Shown here: in pieces, positions 14,340-26,570 of the stretch | Layout of the letters: every line of letters begins with the position of its first letter | Numbering within the stretch: position 1 is the first letter of the stretch | Assembly: GCA_016801845.1 (NCBI GenBank) | Contig: CM028927.1 | Coordinates: 5,170,501 to 5,234,500 of the forward strand | Origin: Polydactylus sextarius | Taxonomy: Eukaryota; Chordata; Actinopteri; Polynemidae | Length of the DNA: 64,000 bases | Direction of reading: 5' to 3' | Made by a program: the position numbers and the translations under genes | Notes under the pieces: generated by a model | Seen by the model: only the letters and a program-made list of their open reading frames with translations | Told to the model about the DNA's origin: nothing | The model's database searches: none

Positions 14340-15080
14340 GTGTTATGTGTTTCACAGAGACATGGCCAGAAACTCCCAGTCCCATCACAACCATCAGTGG
14401 CTTTCAGACAGTTTGGGTAGACAGGAAAAGTCTGAGAATGGAAAGAAAAGAGGTGGAGGTCTTGCTGCTTTTATTAACAACAGATGTCGACACCCTGGTC
14501 ACATTACTGTAAAGGAATGTTTCTAAACCCAGACATTTAAATGCTCGCTGTGGGGCTACCTTCATACTACATACATTTCACACGCCATCTCAATTGTTGG
14601 TTTCCCCCTCTGGTAATCCAGCAACCGCGTGTGATGTCAATCATTCCATTCCAGCAAGATTCCCTGAAATGTCTGTGAAGCGTTCATTTCTGGACTTTAG
14701 CTCTGTATTCATCACCTTTAGCAAAATCGAGACCAAACTGCTAGACCTGGGAGCCAGCACACGCATGTAGATGGGTAAATAGCTGGGTCATGGATCGTCA
14801 GACTAAGGACCCTTCATTCTTTCTCCTTGACTGGAGCACTGGAGCACCACAAGGTTGTGTAGTGAGTCCTCTTCTGTTTTTCCTCTATACATATGATTGT
14901 ACAATAAAGTCACAGTTTAAACACCATGCAAGTTTGTAAGACACTGCGTCACTAACTGTGTGACTGATGCTCAAAACCACTCTGTCTGGAGGGTTGATGT
15001 CTGCAGACTGAGTGAATGGTGTTCCAGCATTCAACATCTCTAAAACAAAGGGGATGATAGTCAGCTTCAGGAACTAGAAG
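14340..15080 (+). mobile_element. Rex1/CR1-like LINE relic
   Basis: Endonuclease-type blocks occur in shifting frames on the plus strand: CFTETWP, ISGFQTVWVDR, GKKRGGGLAAFINNR and PGHITVKE. A large internal deletion follows, then the reverse-transcriptase block GAPQGCVVSPLLFFLYTYD at about 14841-14900. Stops and frameshifts show that the copy is dead. The family assignment is by resemblance to Rex1-type elements of fish. Confidence 0.7.
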
Positions 15081-15109
15081 GAGTATGCTGCTATAAACAA
15101 CTATAAATA

Positions 15110-16510
15110 AATGTTTTTGGATGACTGAATTTTAAAATTTTTCTACAATCCCTATTCCACCACCAGCAAATTATGTTAATGAATCATATTCTCTGATCTG
15201 CAAATTTATTTGGAGTTATAAAAGACCTCGAATTTGGTTCCACACACTTAAACGCTCAAAGTCTTAAAGAGGACTAGCCGTTTCCGATTTCAAATTATAT
15301 CTGTCTATATGTCTTTTATTACTGACTGGCATGACAAAGCAGCAGGTAAAACTTGCCATCAGGTGGAGCAAGAACTAGCAAAACCACACAGATTATAACA
15401 TGTACTGTTCTGTGGAGAGAAATCTGGGTTAAGTGTAAGAGGTTGTGGCCAATTGTTCAATTGGCATTTCACTCCAATTCTGCCATATGTAAAGAAGCAC
15501 AAGGATTGTAAAGTTAAACTTTGTAATCACTTACCAGTCTGGTTTAAGCATACATTACTACAGGACACTATCCCATATTTCAGTGATGGGTTGTTTTCTG
15601 CAGGAATCTGGAGTCTTCAAGACGTGTGTGATAGAAATGGATTACTTTCATTCAAAAAGCTTGAAGAAAACTATTCTGTCCCTTTTTTTCTTGGTTCCTC
15701 TGCCTACAACTGAGAGTCCCCTGAGACCCATCTCCACCCACTCATCCATTAAGCACTTTGTGTTGAGCCCAGAATATCCTAAAGTTGTCAGGTATCCAAT
15801 ATTTATAATTATCTGGCCAACAAATATGCCAAAACTCTCCAGGTGGTTGAGTCCTAGAATCCTAGAATTGTGACGGGACAGGACCTTGAACTTGACTGGG
15901 ACAATGTTGGGACTAATATATTTATATTGTCAGAAATATCCAGCACATCAGCTCATACACTATAACTTTGCATAACTTTTATGCCACACCATAAAAAAAA
16001 AAAAAAAAAATCTGGACGACAAATTCTAAAATTCCCGTTTCCCAAACACCCAACCATGTTATGAATTAGTGACAATTCTGCACTTAGTGATAACACTTAG
16101 GAAGAGCATATTTTCAGGTTTAACTACTGCAAAGAAGATAATAGACTCATGGTTTTCTCTTGAGGCTGATGATTATAGACTGGCTGAATCATTTCAGGGA
16201 TACTGCACTTATAGAAAGATCACTGTCTGTAATTCATAAGGCCTTGTCATCCTCTGGAGACTGGTTCTCTTTCATATCTGGTTTCTTGTATAACTAGAAC
16301 TTTGATAAAAAATAATTTGATATTAATATTTCTCTTACATGGAAAGCTTCTCTTAGGTAAAGTATATTGCTTGTCCAAACTTATATATGTGTTTGGTGTT
16401 ATTATTGTTATTTTTGTGCTTCTTTTGTCTAATTTTAATTTTTGTCACTTCATATGCAAATACTTTTTTGTTACAAAATACAATAAAAAGTTCATCAGAA
16501 AAAAATAACT
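15110..16510 (+). mobile_element. L1/Tx1-like LINE ORF2 3' relic
   Basis: The plus strand carries decayed C-terminal ORF2 blocks: WSYKRPRIWFH-like (IYLELYKRPRIWFHTLKRS), FSDGLFSAGIWSLQDV and FKKLEENYSVP, then a segment resembling the region after the RT. It ends in an AATAAAAAGTTCATCAGAAAAAA-type tail (split by a few changes) at 16481-16508, typical of L1-like 3' ends. It directly abuts the Rex1-like relic upstream. Confidence 0.6.
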
Positions 16511-17329
16511 TTCTTCCTGATTAGTAAGTGGTGTCAGTAAATTAGCAACAATGCTATGTGGCAGTGAAGTAACCTGTTTAGAGCAGCCTCAAAATAAGCA
16601 TCAGCTCTCCCATTGTAATCACCAACAATAAATATTCCTGCTGAGTGTGATCCATGGGATTTCTGCTCAGATGTCTACAGCGCTTACATCTGCATAGACA
16701 GCAGAAAGCAGACACGGGTCATGATTATGTATAATGGGAGTGATCTCGGCCAGGCCTACTAAGACTGTGTGGGTGACAGCTCAAGCATTTATCATCATCC
16801 ACTGCACAGAGCTTGAACTCATTCTACACATAAACAAATGATAATAATCTGAAAATAAGAGCAATGCAATTCTCAATTTAATTTAAGTTGAGGCCTGTAT
16901 TGTATATATGACTCTATTCTGACACATTGTTGTATTGTGAATGCAAATACTGAATTTACTGGACCAACAAATGTTTCACAAACATTGTGATTTTCAGCTG
17001 TGTCTCTGCTGGTGAATGATAAAACTAATTAATTCCTCTGGTATCTGTCGAAGTTTTCATGACCACATCCACAATGTGACACAATGTAGCTGTGGAAGAT
17101 TAATGAAATATGCATTTACTGCATGTGTTTGCTTTTTCTGCCATGCATTAGTAAGCGACCATATACACAGTCCTATAACAGCTACATTACTACCCAAAAA
17201 GCATCTAGAATATTCGTACTGCCTCTCCATTGGTATTTAACAGGCTGCCTCCAAACTACTGCAGCATAGTCACAGTGAGACACAGCAGAACATGAAGCAG
17301 CATCATATCACCATGAAGTGTTTGGCCAA

Positions 17330-17575
17330 ACAGTTACAGCACCTGGCAGTTGGAGAGAGGCTCTGCGCTGCTGCTCCGCTGACAGATGTCGGTCTTTTCC
17401 ATCCGCACTCAGCCGCTTGGATTTCCGCTGATATCATGCCAACATTACCGGCACCACATCATCACGTCGACACCGGTCCGCCAGGCAGCGCGGAGCCACG
17501 GAGGAGTGGCAGCTCCGGGGCTCAGGAAATCCTACGTCAGGCAGCTGCCACTGTTAGACCGGAGACATGACTGCA
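17330..17575. promoter_or_regulatory. CpG-rich patch with possible first exon
   Basis: About 18 CpGs lie within 240 bases. On the minus strand an ATG at 17400-17402 opens 20 codons (start MEKTDICQRSSS) that run into a CAG|GTGCTG donor-like site at 17337-17342. On the plus strand a 92-codon frame crosses the same bases. No protein family is recognised in either. It may be a promoter or first exon of an unidentified transcript. Confidence 0.3.
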
Positions 17576-17599
17576 GCCTGAAAACGCCTGCACATAATA

Positions 17600-17647
17600 C
17601 TCTCTCTCTCTCTTCTCTCTTCTCCCCCTCCCTCCCTCTCTCTCTAT
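17600..17647. repeat. Polypyrimidine (CT)n tract
   Basis: A run of CT and C-rich units of about 48 bases next to the CpG-rich patch. Confidence 0.9.
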
Positions 17648-18574
17648 TATCTATTTAACTGGAAATTATAACTATATAACTACATACCTATATCTATAGA
17701 TAAAGTCAGATATGCTTCTATACATTGTATGCAATTTTCTACTGTCTTTTTTGCAGTGTTTCATTTAATCATTTTCAAGCATCCACATGCTAATTTGAGG
17801 ACTTTGTAGAAGCTCATTTGTCAGTAACATAACCCCAGTCTTGGCAGATCCTCTCGATATTCATCAGTTTGGATGAGAAGAGTCTGTGGCATGCCACCTT
17901 CAAGTCTCTCCACAAACACTCTACAGAGCTGAAGGTTTGGCTTGGACTCAAAAAAATCACATTTTGCCAATTCACCTCAAGTGGCGTCCATCTGGCTGAT
18001 CTCTACCACAAATCCTGACTGGTGAGAGCTGCTGAGATGGTTGGTTGTCCTTCTGAGGACGTGGAACTGTCCGTTACCTCCCGGACCAAAACTCTTCTAG
18101 CCTGATCCCTCAAGGGCTTTATATACTTTTTATAAATCACAATTTAGTCATGGAGTTCTACAGAGAGTTGTTGCATGGTCTGGTTTTAGTCTGATATACT
18201 GTGTGTCTGGAAATGTGCTTGACTTGTTAAACAGATTACTTATTGAGAGTAAAAACAGTTCTGTTTTAGAGCACTTGTGCAAGTAAAAACTAAAATAATG
18301 AAGGCGTTTAAACTGAAATTTGAATAGTTTATCTAAGAAACATTAAAGTCACCCTAAAGGGCAATCTTTAGTTACCCTTCCCTCCCGTGTGTCTGAACAG
18401 ACTGGCCTCTGTATCAGTGCCTGCAGATGTAATCCACAGTTGCTGTTACATAACATGAGAAACTGCTGCTTTTCTGTTTCATCTAAAACTCACAGCTGCT
18501 GTTTTTAGCACACAGGCGACTCAGTGCTTTCTATTTCTAGCAACAGGAACGAGACAGATGTGCAGTGTTTCTAT

Positions 18575-20414
18575 AAAAATATATTTTGTTTATTGAAATT
18601 GAGGCAAAAGTGCAACCAACAATAACTCAATTGTATGTTTGGTGGTTACAGTGGAAAGAAATTAATACAGCACTGTGTTAAACAAGTTACATAAATTATA
18701 GTACAAAACTGTACACAGTCTTACAGTATTTACACCAGCTATATTTACCAAATGCAAAATTTGTCCATTGTTGTCTTCTTTTTAAATACAGCAAATTACA
18801 GAAGTCATTTTTGTCACGTTACATGTTTTTATCCTGTTAGTCTTTAGACCAAACTGTCAGAATGGAAACTAAATGTAAAGACAACAAACTAATCAGCAGT
18901 TAGCGATCAACCTCCCACCTCTGAGGACGCACGTCACAGAACAGTCAAAAGAAATACTAAATGCACAATATTATGTTAAATATTTTTATACCATGGATTC
19001 CCAATAATGTCAGTAAGGTCAGTGAAATGTAATACTCATACATTTGAATATTTTACATTGATGTGTTTCCCACATGTATCTCAGCGTGGCCAGTTTCTCC
19101 AGTAGTGTTCTTGTGGCTGCCAGGGTTGCTTGATGCCCCCCGGTCTGTCATGTTCTGTACATTTTAGAAGGTTTTTTTTTCTTTGCAAAATTTTAAGATT
19201 ATTTTCCATTGGAGTCTAAACCGGCTATCAATACATTTTAATAATAACAAGCCAACCAACATCTCCATACATAAGCAGAGAGTTACCTCGTTTGAGCTGC
19301 ACGACATGTGCTATTGTTATACCAAGTTTCAAGCATTCACTTTTAATCCCCTTAACTGCCACCTGGGGGCCGCAGTAGCCACTGTTCGGCAAAGGTTAGT
19401 CACACTTTTAAGAGAGATCACAAATTGTGCTGTTGAGGTGTTCATGGTCATCTTTAGAGAGTTTTTACAGACCCAAACTTAATTACCTCAGTATCTTATG
19501 ATAACAATGGTCATAACATCAGTGCTATTAGGTTCTACTTTCTTAGCTGTGCTCACCAATGGGTTCAGTGCAAACGGGTATTTGTCACAGCACAGCAGTC
19601 AATTCTGCATTACACCTGTGTCATTTGCCAACTCAGTAAAATTAAAAAAAAAAACATTATTTCAAGAGTACAGGCTTTTGACTTTACTTAATGAATAATT
19701 TAGTATCAATAACTGCAGCCATGTCCACTTACTCAGCATGCTGGATACTTTGCTATTGAATACCACACAACAAGGCCGTATTGTATCCTGGTCTGATATT
19801 TGAGCATTGAAATCTTGCAAAGTTACACTTCTTATAGTCCCAGGAGCTGGGACTGGCTCAGCTGTCACTATGTGACGATATTAGAGTATGTTGACCCTGT
19901 CTGTGTTCACAGATGACCTCTGTAGTCAGATTTTTTTTTCCTGTAGTTACTTTCTGGTTGAAATTAGCCTGTTACTACAACAGCCACTGTCAATCTATCT
20001 AATGGTGAAAGCCATTCCTTACTAGTACTACCCCTATATAAAAATAAAATCACTCATCATTCCAAAATCCTCCAGCAAAACCAGAGTATGTGAGTGAAAG
20101 AGAGCACACTTTCACTAACATAGGCCTCCTTGTTACACACGTATCAGTTTTTCCATGCAGCAAATCAGATGTTTACTTTTACTGGCAGACTGGTCAGAGG
20201 ATCTTAGGGCACTGGAGGTGCAAATTTCTTAAAACATCAACAATTTTGCAAGAAAATGTTGCTGTCTCTTTGAGAAAACAATTAATTAATAATCAATTCC
20301 CTTAGGCTAGATTATATTGAACATTGTAGTTAAAAAAGTAGAGGGTGGGTTTGGTCATTAGATCGTGGTGTAATCCAGATTTAGCCGTGAATGTTTATGT
20401 GCATAACCTCCTCA
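18575..20414 (-). other. Probable 3' UTR of the CCN gene
   Basis: No further coding exon follows the stop codon at 20415-20417. The first well-placed AATAAA on the minus strand that I see is at 18589-18594, followed by a T-rich stretch, so cleavage near 18575 would give a 3' UTR of about 1.8 kb. CCN transcripts usually have long AU-rich 3' UTRs. A CTCF-like motif lies inside at 19359-19372. The exact end is inferred, and an earlier non-canonical poly(A) signal is possible. Confidence 0.45.
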
Positions 20415-23400
20415 TCACATGTCGTTATCATAGTCTCCTACCATCCTCCGAGTGTTGGATGATAGGAAGATGTCATTATCTTGAGGACAGTTGTGATGGC
20501 AAGAGCAGGTCTTGATGAACATCATCTTCTTCCTGAAAATGTCTCCTTCTGGACATTGGAACTCTACCTCAGCTGTGATTGTGATGCGGGGTGTGCAGCA
20601 ACGATTGTCTGTGCAGACGCCGCAGAACTTTGGTTTGTACAATCTGGTGCTGGTGCAGCCCGACAGCTCATAGTACATCCCTTGCTGAGCCTTTGGTGTC
20701 CGGATACATTTCTTCCCCTTCTACAGAACACAGAAAAAATCAGTAAATTATTTGTCAGTATCATCATGTAGTAATTTTATAATATATTACAGATGTACAG
20801 TATTGAAACTTAGGCATAATATCAATTTCCGTTTCTTTGCAGATGATACTGTTATATGACCATCTTTCTTTGAAACATGCCTCCAAAAATGATATGTCTG
20901 CCAAAACATATGTCATAACTGCAGGATTGTGTGGCAGTAATAACATATAAAGTTGAGTGTCATCTGCATAGCATTGGTGCAAAAAGAGCTCAAAGAAAAC
21001 AAACTCACCTTGATTTCTTTCTCTTGTTGGCTGTTGCAAGGTCGAATCATGCAGAGCCTGGTCTGCCTTTCTAGCTGACAGTGTTGGTTGTCATTTGTGA
21101 TACGGGATGAGACAGCCATTCCACAGGTGGCTGAGCACTCACTCCACTCTGTGGTCTGGACAATGCAGTTATCTTTAGGACTCTCTCTCAGCGTTCCCTG
21201 GGAAGATGCCTGTCTGAAGACTGTGTCAGGCATTGAAGAGGGCAAGGGGTGAATCTGAGAGGCTCCTGCAAGAAGAAAAATGTAGAGAAAGACTTACACA
21301 GTGAAAAAAGCTGGAAAGAAAGCCATGGGAGAACAATCCAACTTTATATAGTTTTAAAACTACACCAAGTGAAAATAAAATTTACCATAAAGTGCAAACA
21401 ACAGTGATATCTATAGTGTGTATGAGTGCTGGAAAGACACAGACAGTTATATAAACAGCATAGTTGCTAGTGTAGCCATTATTGGGAGATTATCAATATT
21501 GCCTATGCCAGAAAGAAATTACATTTATGTTCTTTGTGAACTTTTTTAATCATCCCCCAACACACTTATATAAGGATATCAGATCAGAGCCCAGTGATTT
21601 TTATTTTGTAGGAATTCATTGGAAGACTCACTGAGGGAGTCAATCTCTATAAAATATCAGATAGATATAGTTAGAAGATAGTTAGATAGAAACTTTATAA
21701 ATCCCTTATGGAAGTTCCCTCAGGGAAATTCAAGTTCATACAACACCATAAGTGTTAGAAAAAAATCATCATCTAAAAGAGGTAGCAAAACAATCTAAAT
21801 TTTGAGGTAAAGAGTTGTTGTGACACTGACCAGCGATCACTGACTCATAATGGTGGTCCTGAGGTGTCTCGTCACACACCCAGTCCTCACAGCATTTCCC
21901 AGGGATCTGAATGCGACGTGGATATGGGCAGTCAGGGGAGGGCAGCCGGATGTTACTGGTGCACATCGGCACACAGCCAATCTCCCCGTTCATACACACA
22001 CAGTGGTGCTTACAGCTGGGCTGGAAGGACTCCCCGCTGCGGTAGATCACTCCCCCTAGGTCACATGTCTGACCATCCTGAGCTGTAGACAGACAGAGAA
22101 CATGCACCGCTGTCACTCATTTTTAAAGAGAAAACATAGGTTTTACCTGTGGAGGGGACTGGTTGTAATGTTTCAATTTATAAATTTGTTTCAAATGTTT
22201 CAATTTATAAATTTTATAAATTTTTAATTAAAAATTAATATGAAACATGAAGACATTTAGACCATCACATACCTAGAATGTAGTCTCCACTCACCTCTTG
22301 GCCCTGATCATACTTATAATTTAATGCATAAAGAAAATGAAAATGTATTCACAACCTAAAGTTCTTCAGTATCTTGCAGAAAGCTATGGGAATGAGCTCC
22401 ATGAACAAAAGGGTACAATATACTACTACATGTGTGCAATACCTCTTTAAATCTCAAGCAAAGGAAAAAAAAAACTAATCTGTGGATAGCCGATATTTGG
22501 CACCATGGGGAGACATAGCATATTTTTTTTATGTCAGATTTCAACCACAGGATGACAAATTCAATTTTCTAACTTTCTGTTCTACCTCAGGATGAATGGC
22601 CTGCTTGTTTGAAACGGGCTCCAATAGATCACATGGACAGTAATTAAGGCAAATGAAATGAAAGGAGTGGCAGATAATTACACAATGCATAGGGATATTG
22701 CAGCCTTTGTGAGGATAGCTGAAAGACTTCCGCTATGGAGTTGGGTCTGTGGCTGTGTGTGCAGTTATACATGAAGAGTAAGAAGGAGGTGGTAGTTTTC
22801 AGGCAGTGAGTTTGTTTTTAATCACTTATTGAAGGGTATATTTTCCACAATGCAAATAAAGATATTATAATATGTAATGTGATGTAATGTAATATGAAGA
22901 AGGTTTTACCCATGCAGATGCCAGTCTCAGTGTCACTCAGCAGAGCGTAGTCACAGTAAAGCTCTTTGTGATGGTCGCATGGCTCCAGCAGGGAACAGGG
23001 CTCCCCTAGCTGCCTGGCGCACACTTTACAGCAGCCACAACCATCCAGGACCAGACTTGTCCCCACCGGGCAGAGTGGGGGGTCCATAGGGCAGGCACAA
23101 GGCTGGGAGCAGTCGTGTGCCACTGTCTATCACAAGCACACAAAGCTAAATTTTAGAAACAAATAGTGGTGAGAAGAAGGTATACATGGGAACAGAGCTA
23201 GGGTGACAGTCAGGGGTTCAGGGATCTGTTTTACCTCAATCTGAAACATATCCAGTGAAAACCTACCCAAACCTTACATACATAAATAATTAAAAAAAAA
23301 AAAAAAAAAAAAAGATGAGAAAAACTAAGAATAATGAACAATCCTAAATGTGGTTGCCCTCATCAGACCCTTCAAAGGCAGTACTCACGCTGATTTTCCA

Positions 23401-26384
23401 TGAAGCATCATTGTCAAATTCACGAGATGAGTCATCTTCAACCAAATACTCAACAAACAATCCAAGTTTAGCTATTATAACCACCACATTGATGTAATAA
23501 TGACTGACGCCTGGATTTTACAGCTCATTGTTAATCTTTTTATTAAAATGGCTCAGGACATTCAGTGAGTTAGCCACTAATTGAAGGGACCTCTATAGCA
23601 ATAATACGCCTACATTACAATCCTTTGGTTCTAACCACATCATTGGCAGAAAAAGGAAGATTGGAATAAATGACATGCTACAGGCCCCATCACCCATCAC
23701 TCTTGTACTTCATACTGTCATCACCATCTCCAACACCTATTTCAGAATGCCCTTTGTCGTCTTTAGTTTATCCTTCAATACAATTAACCTGAAGAAACTA
23801 GTAAACAAACTGCAGATACCTGAGCTTTATTCCTGTCTATATCTAGATTGAGGAGTCTTTTGACCACCAGACCCCAGCAGGGCAAAGTAGGTGACCTCAC
23901 CTCTTGTACCATCAGTCAGTTCCTTCCTCTTCTTTCTCACACTTGCTTGTTTTTAGTCAACTGTTTTGTAAGCACTGCCATTGATTGTATTGACTACACA
24001 ACTTTGAAAAGTATTGTTTGTCAAATTGAAACAATGCCATCTCCTGGACATTTTATATACTTGCACCCTCTTCAGCATACATTGCTCAACACTATGTTCA
24101 AGCAGAAGGACTTCCTTTTGGTGGAACAACACCACAGAAGGAGTTAAATATGACCACTCCATGATGAAAAATGCATTTCATCTCTTTATGACTCACAGAT
24201 GAGTAACTAAATGATCAATAGCTTTGTAAGAGACTGGGTCCAAATGTTCTGCTATCAGTTAAAGTTAGACAGATGACGTTAGACCAGCTGAGTTAACTCA
24301 TTGTATTTTATATTTTACACCATCACTCTTCAGTGATTGTCTTTAGATTGTGCAAACAAGTGATTAAGTTGCTGGTACTTGCTATTTATATTGTCATATA
24401 AACAGTAAAAACACATTGCAAAATGAAATGCCTCCTTTCACACGCATAAGCATTAAACCTTAATTAAATTCAAAAATAGACACTGACTACAAGATTTTAT
24501 TACAGAGACTAGTTTAAGTCATTTTTATTGGACCAGCAACAGCAATGACAATGACTCACACACAAGTCAGTCAGAGAGTTCCACAGGGTTCTGTTCTAGG
24601 ACCACTACTGTTCTACCAGTTCAGAATATAACTATGAAGCACCACACTTCAGGTTTCTGGAACATACATTGGAATGAATGTATTTTGGCACAAAGGCAGA
24701 AATAATTGAAGCCTTATGGTTTGAGGACAGGCATAGTTTAATGATGTCATCATAGATAGAATTAATTAATTAAATAATTAATATAGTTTCTGCTTGATGT
24801 GAAGTAGTTTGAAGAGGGCGTGTGGGGGTGTGTGTTGTCCTAAATAATATTATGTGCCTCCCGATGAGCCTATGTGATAAATGCAGGCTGCTCCTGAGAT
24901 GAAGTGATCGGTCCCCCTGGACCTCATGCAGTCATATATAGAGTGTGTGCAGCCGGAGACACGGCTGGAGACACAGTGGGGACACAGCACACAGTCCTGA
25001 AAGGCTTGGCTGCCTGTTGATGTTCAGCACCCAGTTACAGACTATATGAAAAGTGACTGAGATCACTTTGACCACTTTGAGACGTGGTCTTGGACTGAAA
25101 TCTGCACGTGGGTCTTGAAAAACTTCAGCAAAACAGGTAAATGCAACAGGACGATATTAATTAAACTACCATTTTCTTTGGGACATAGAGACATTTTATA
25201 TATACTCTGATCCTCAGGATTTTTCTTGGTCAGTTGTCCTCAGAGCCACTCTTACATCCACCAATAACACACTGAACAATATGTTCTTTGTGTTTTCCAT
25301 AGTTGGGATTCTCGGTCAGTATTGAGGGTCTTTAGGCAGGCGTAAAACTCATTCAGTTCCACTTACAAAACACCTTGCTCCTTTGCTTTTACTCTGTCAT
25401 GTTTTGCATTCCTTGCCACGTGAGCAACAATATTCCTCTGATTTTAACTTTCCTCAGTGAGTGATGTTGAAGTTGGTTAGTGGTCACCTGATTCACATAG
25501 CTTCAAATCTACAAAATAAACTTCAAGGTATAGGACCAACCTAACATAGACTACATTTTGAGCTTTCACACCTTGAATATATATTTAAACACAATTTCAT
25601 TCGAATTCATTGGTTCTTTCATTGCCCATTACTTATTTACAAATAGTACATCAACTTATCTTGATAACCAGTGTAACATCAACACAACCACTGTGATATT
25701 CTTCTCTATGTTGTAATTATCCACCACAGCCGTCCAAACAATATGATCATTTTGTTGTCACTTCTACATATTGTTCATCAATCATACAATCAGTCAGTAC
25801 ATCATGTTGACATGATGCAGCATGTAACTTTAAGCCAACTTGCGCACAGAGATTATGAAAGCAAACCCAATGAACTACATATGAGCCAAATATATTAGGA
25901 GGTGTAAAGTGAGAATATACTTTTCAGCATTTGCCTTAACTAAGACAGTTTTTGTTTTGGTCATAGCATAGAAGACCACAAGATGGCACCACCTAACTAT
26001 GATCACATGGGCCAGCAGACACTACCCATGTTGTTGATTCCCTAATGTAGTCAGCCCTACAGAGACGGTAGGTTTGGAAGACGAAAACATGACAGTAAAA
26101 CATAGGACATTGCATAGACATCTGTTTTTTTGTAAGTTTTTGTAAGTATACGGTTGTACCAGACGCAGGAGGAGCCCACCCTGCATTTATCCAAATGTGA
26201 TTCCCAACTTTATCATCTAGCTATTGCACCATTGTACGTTTCTTTGCAAATTTCCAAAACAGCACAAAAACATGGCTCAGGAGTTCAAGTTGAGCTCAGC
26301 TCAAATTTAATGTGTTAAAAGTAAACTTACCGATGAGATGATGAGCAGGAGAACAGAGAGCATGGCTGAAGTTTCCTCAAACAT
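20415..26384 (-). CDS. ccn2b: CCN-family matricellular protein, CCN2/CTGF-like (5 exons)
   Basis: Coding exons on the minus strand are 26331-26384, 22910-23126, 21831-22082, 21009-21265 and 20415-20720. All junctions are GT-AG and in phase, giving 361 residues. Exon 1 encodes a hydrophobic signal peptide ([11 protein letters not shown]). Exon 2 is the IGFBP module with GCGCCKVC (12 Cys). Exon 3 is the VWC module (10 Cys), and exon 4 a hinge of about 35 residues plus TSP1 with WSECSATCG (6 Cys). Exon 5 is the CT cystine knot (10 Cys). The total of 38 cysteines equals the family set. CCN2-type signatures are [40 protein letters not shown] and [12 protein letters not shown] proteins are secreted and bind integrins, proteoglycans and growth factors, acting on matrix production and skeletal or vascular cells; this role is taken from the family. 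The tail ([15 protein letters not shown]) is longer and differs from the usual CCN2 end. Placement as ccn2b rather than another CCN2-like paralogue is inferred. Either of two ATGs 21 bases apart could start translation; the upstream one is used here. Confidence 0.9.
20800..20995 (-). mobile_element. L2-like LINE reverse-transcriptase fragment
   Basis: Intron 4 of the CCN gene contains, on the minus strand, [10 protein letters not shown] followed by [19 protein letters not shown] and KETEIDIM. This matches the catalytic YADD region of L2/Rex-type reverse transcriptases. The fragment is in the sense orientation of the host gene. Confidence 0.65.
22167..22214. repeat. Short tandem duplication in CCN intron 2
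   Basis: A 21-base AT-rich word beginning AATGTTTCAATTTATAAATT occurs at 22167-22187 and again at 22194-22214 (period 27). Confidence 0.85.
23289..23314. repeat. Poly-A tract in CCN intron 1
   Basis: An A run of more than 20 bases upstream of the IGFBP exon, within intron 1. Confidence 0.9.
24560..24635 (+). mobile_element. LINE reverse-transcriptase scrap
   Basis: Intron 1 of the CCN gene has, on the plus strand (antisense to the host), [19 protein letters not shown]. This is the conserved [11 protein letters not shown] reverse-transcriptase motif, and it ends in a stop within a few codons. Nothing more of the element is readable. Confidence 0.6.
24930..25136 (+). promoter_or_regulatory. 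TATA box and possible antisense first exon
   Basis: TATATAG at 24935-24941 is followed, at a distance fitting a first exon of about 170 bases, by a good donor CAG|GTAAAT at 25134-25142 on the plus strand. It lies in intron 1 of the minus-strand CCN gene. No long reading frame is present, so a non-coding antisense transcript is the most that can be suggested. Confidence 0.25.
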
Positions 26385-26570
26385 GTTTTTTTCTGCAGGC
26401 TGTGGTTCTCTCAGTAGTATTGGTTCATGTGACACGAGGCTTACTCTTATTATTCTCTCTGCAGCAGACTGATGAAGCCTGGGAGGAGAAAGTAGCTTAA
26501 ATACCAGCACAGTGGGTGTAGCCACAGAAACGAGAGCCATGCCACTCCGCTCAAAAGGTGAAAACATTCC
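26385..26570 (-). promoter_or_regulatory. CCN gene 5' leader and core promoter
   Basis: A TATA-like TATTTAAG on the minus strand lies at 26496-26503, about 115 bases upstream of the first ATG, so the start of transcription would fall near 26470. About 60 bases further upstream (26564-26570) is GGAATGT on the minus strand, the TEAD-binding motif. Mammalian CCN2 is a classical YAP/TEAD target with such sites in its proximal promoter. A second GGAATGT, on the plus strand, is at 26815-26821. The motifs are seen directly; their use is inferred. Confidence 0.5.

Larger units (their letters stand above)
16511..18570. other. No gene recognised
   Basis: Mostly AT-rich non-coding sequence with a CpG-rich patch (17330-17570) and a CT tract, listed separately. 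Confidence 0.45.

Noticed and set aside
20840..20870. FADDTV-like motif on the plus strand in CCN intron 4
   Set aside because: Only about seven residues before a stop, and antisense to the better supported minus-strand LINE fragment; probably chance.
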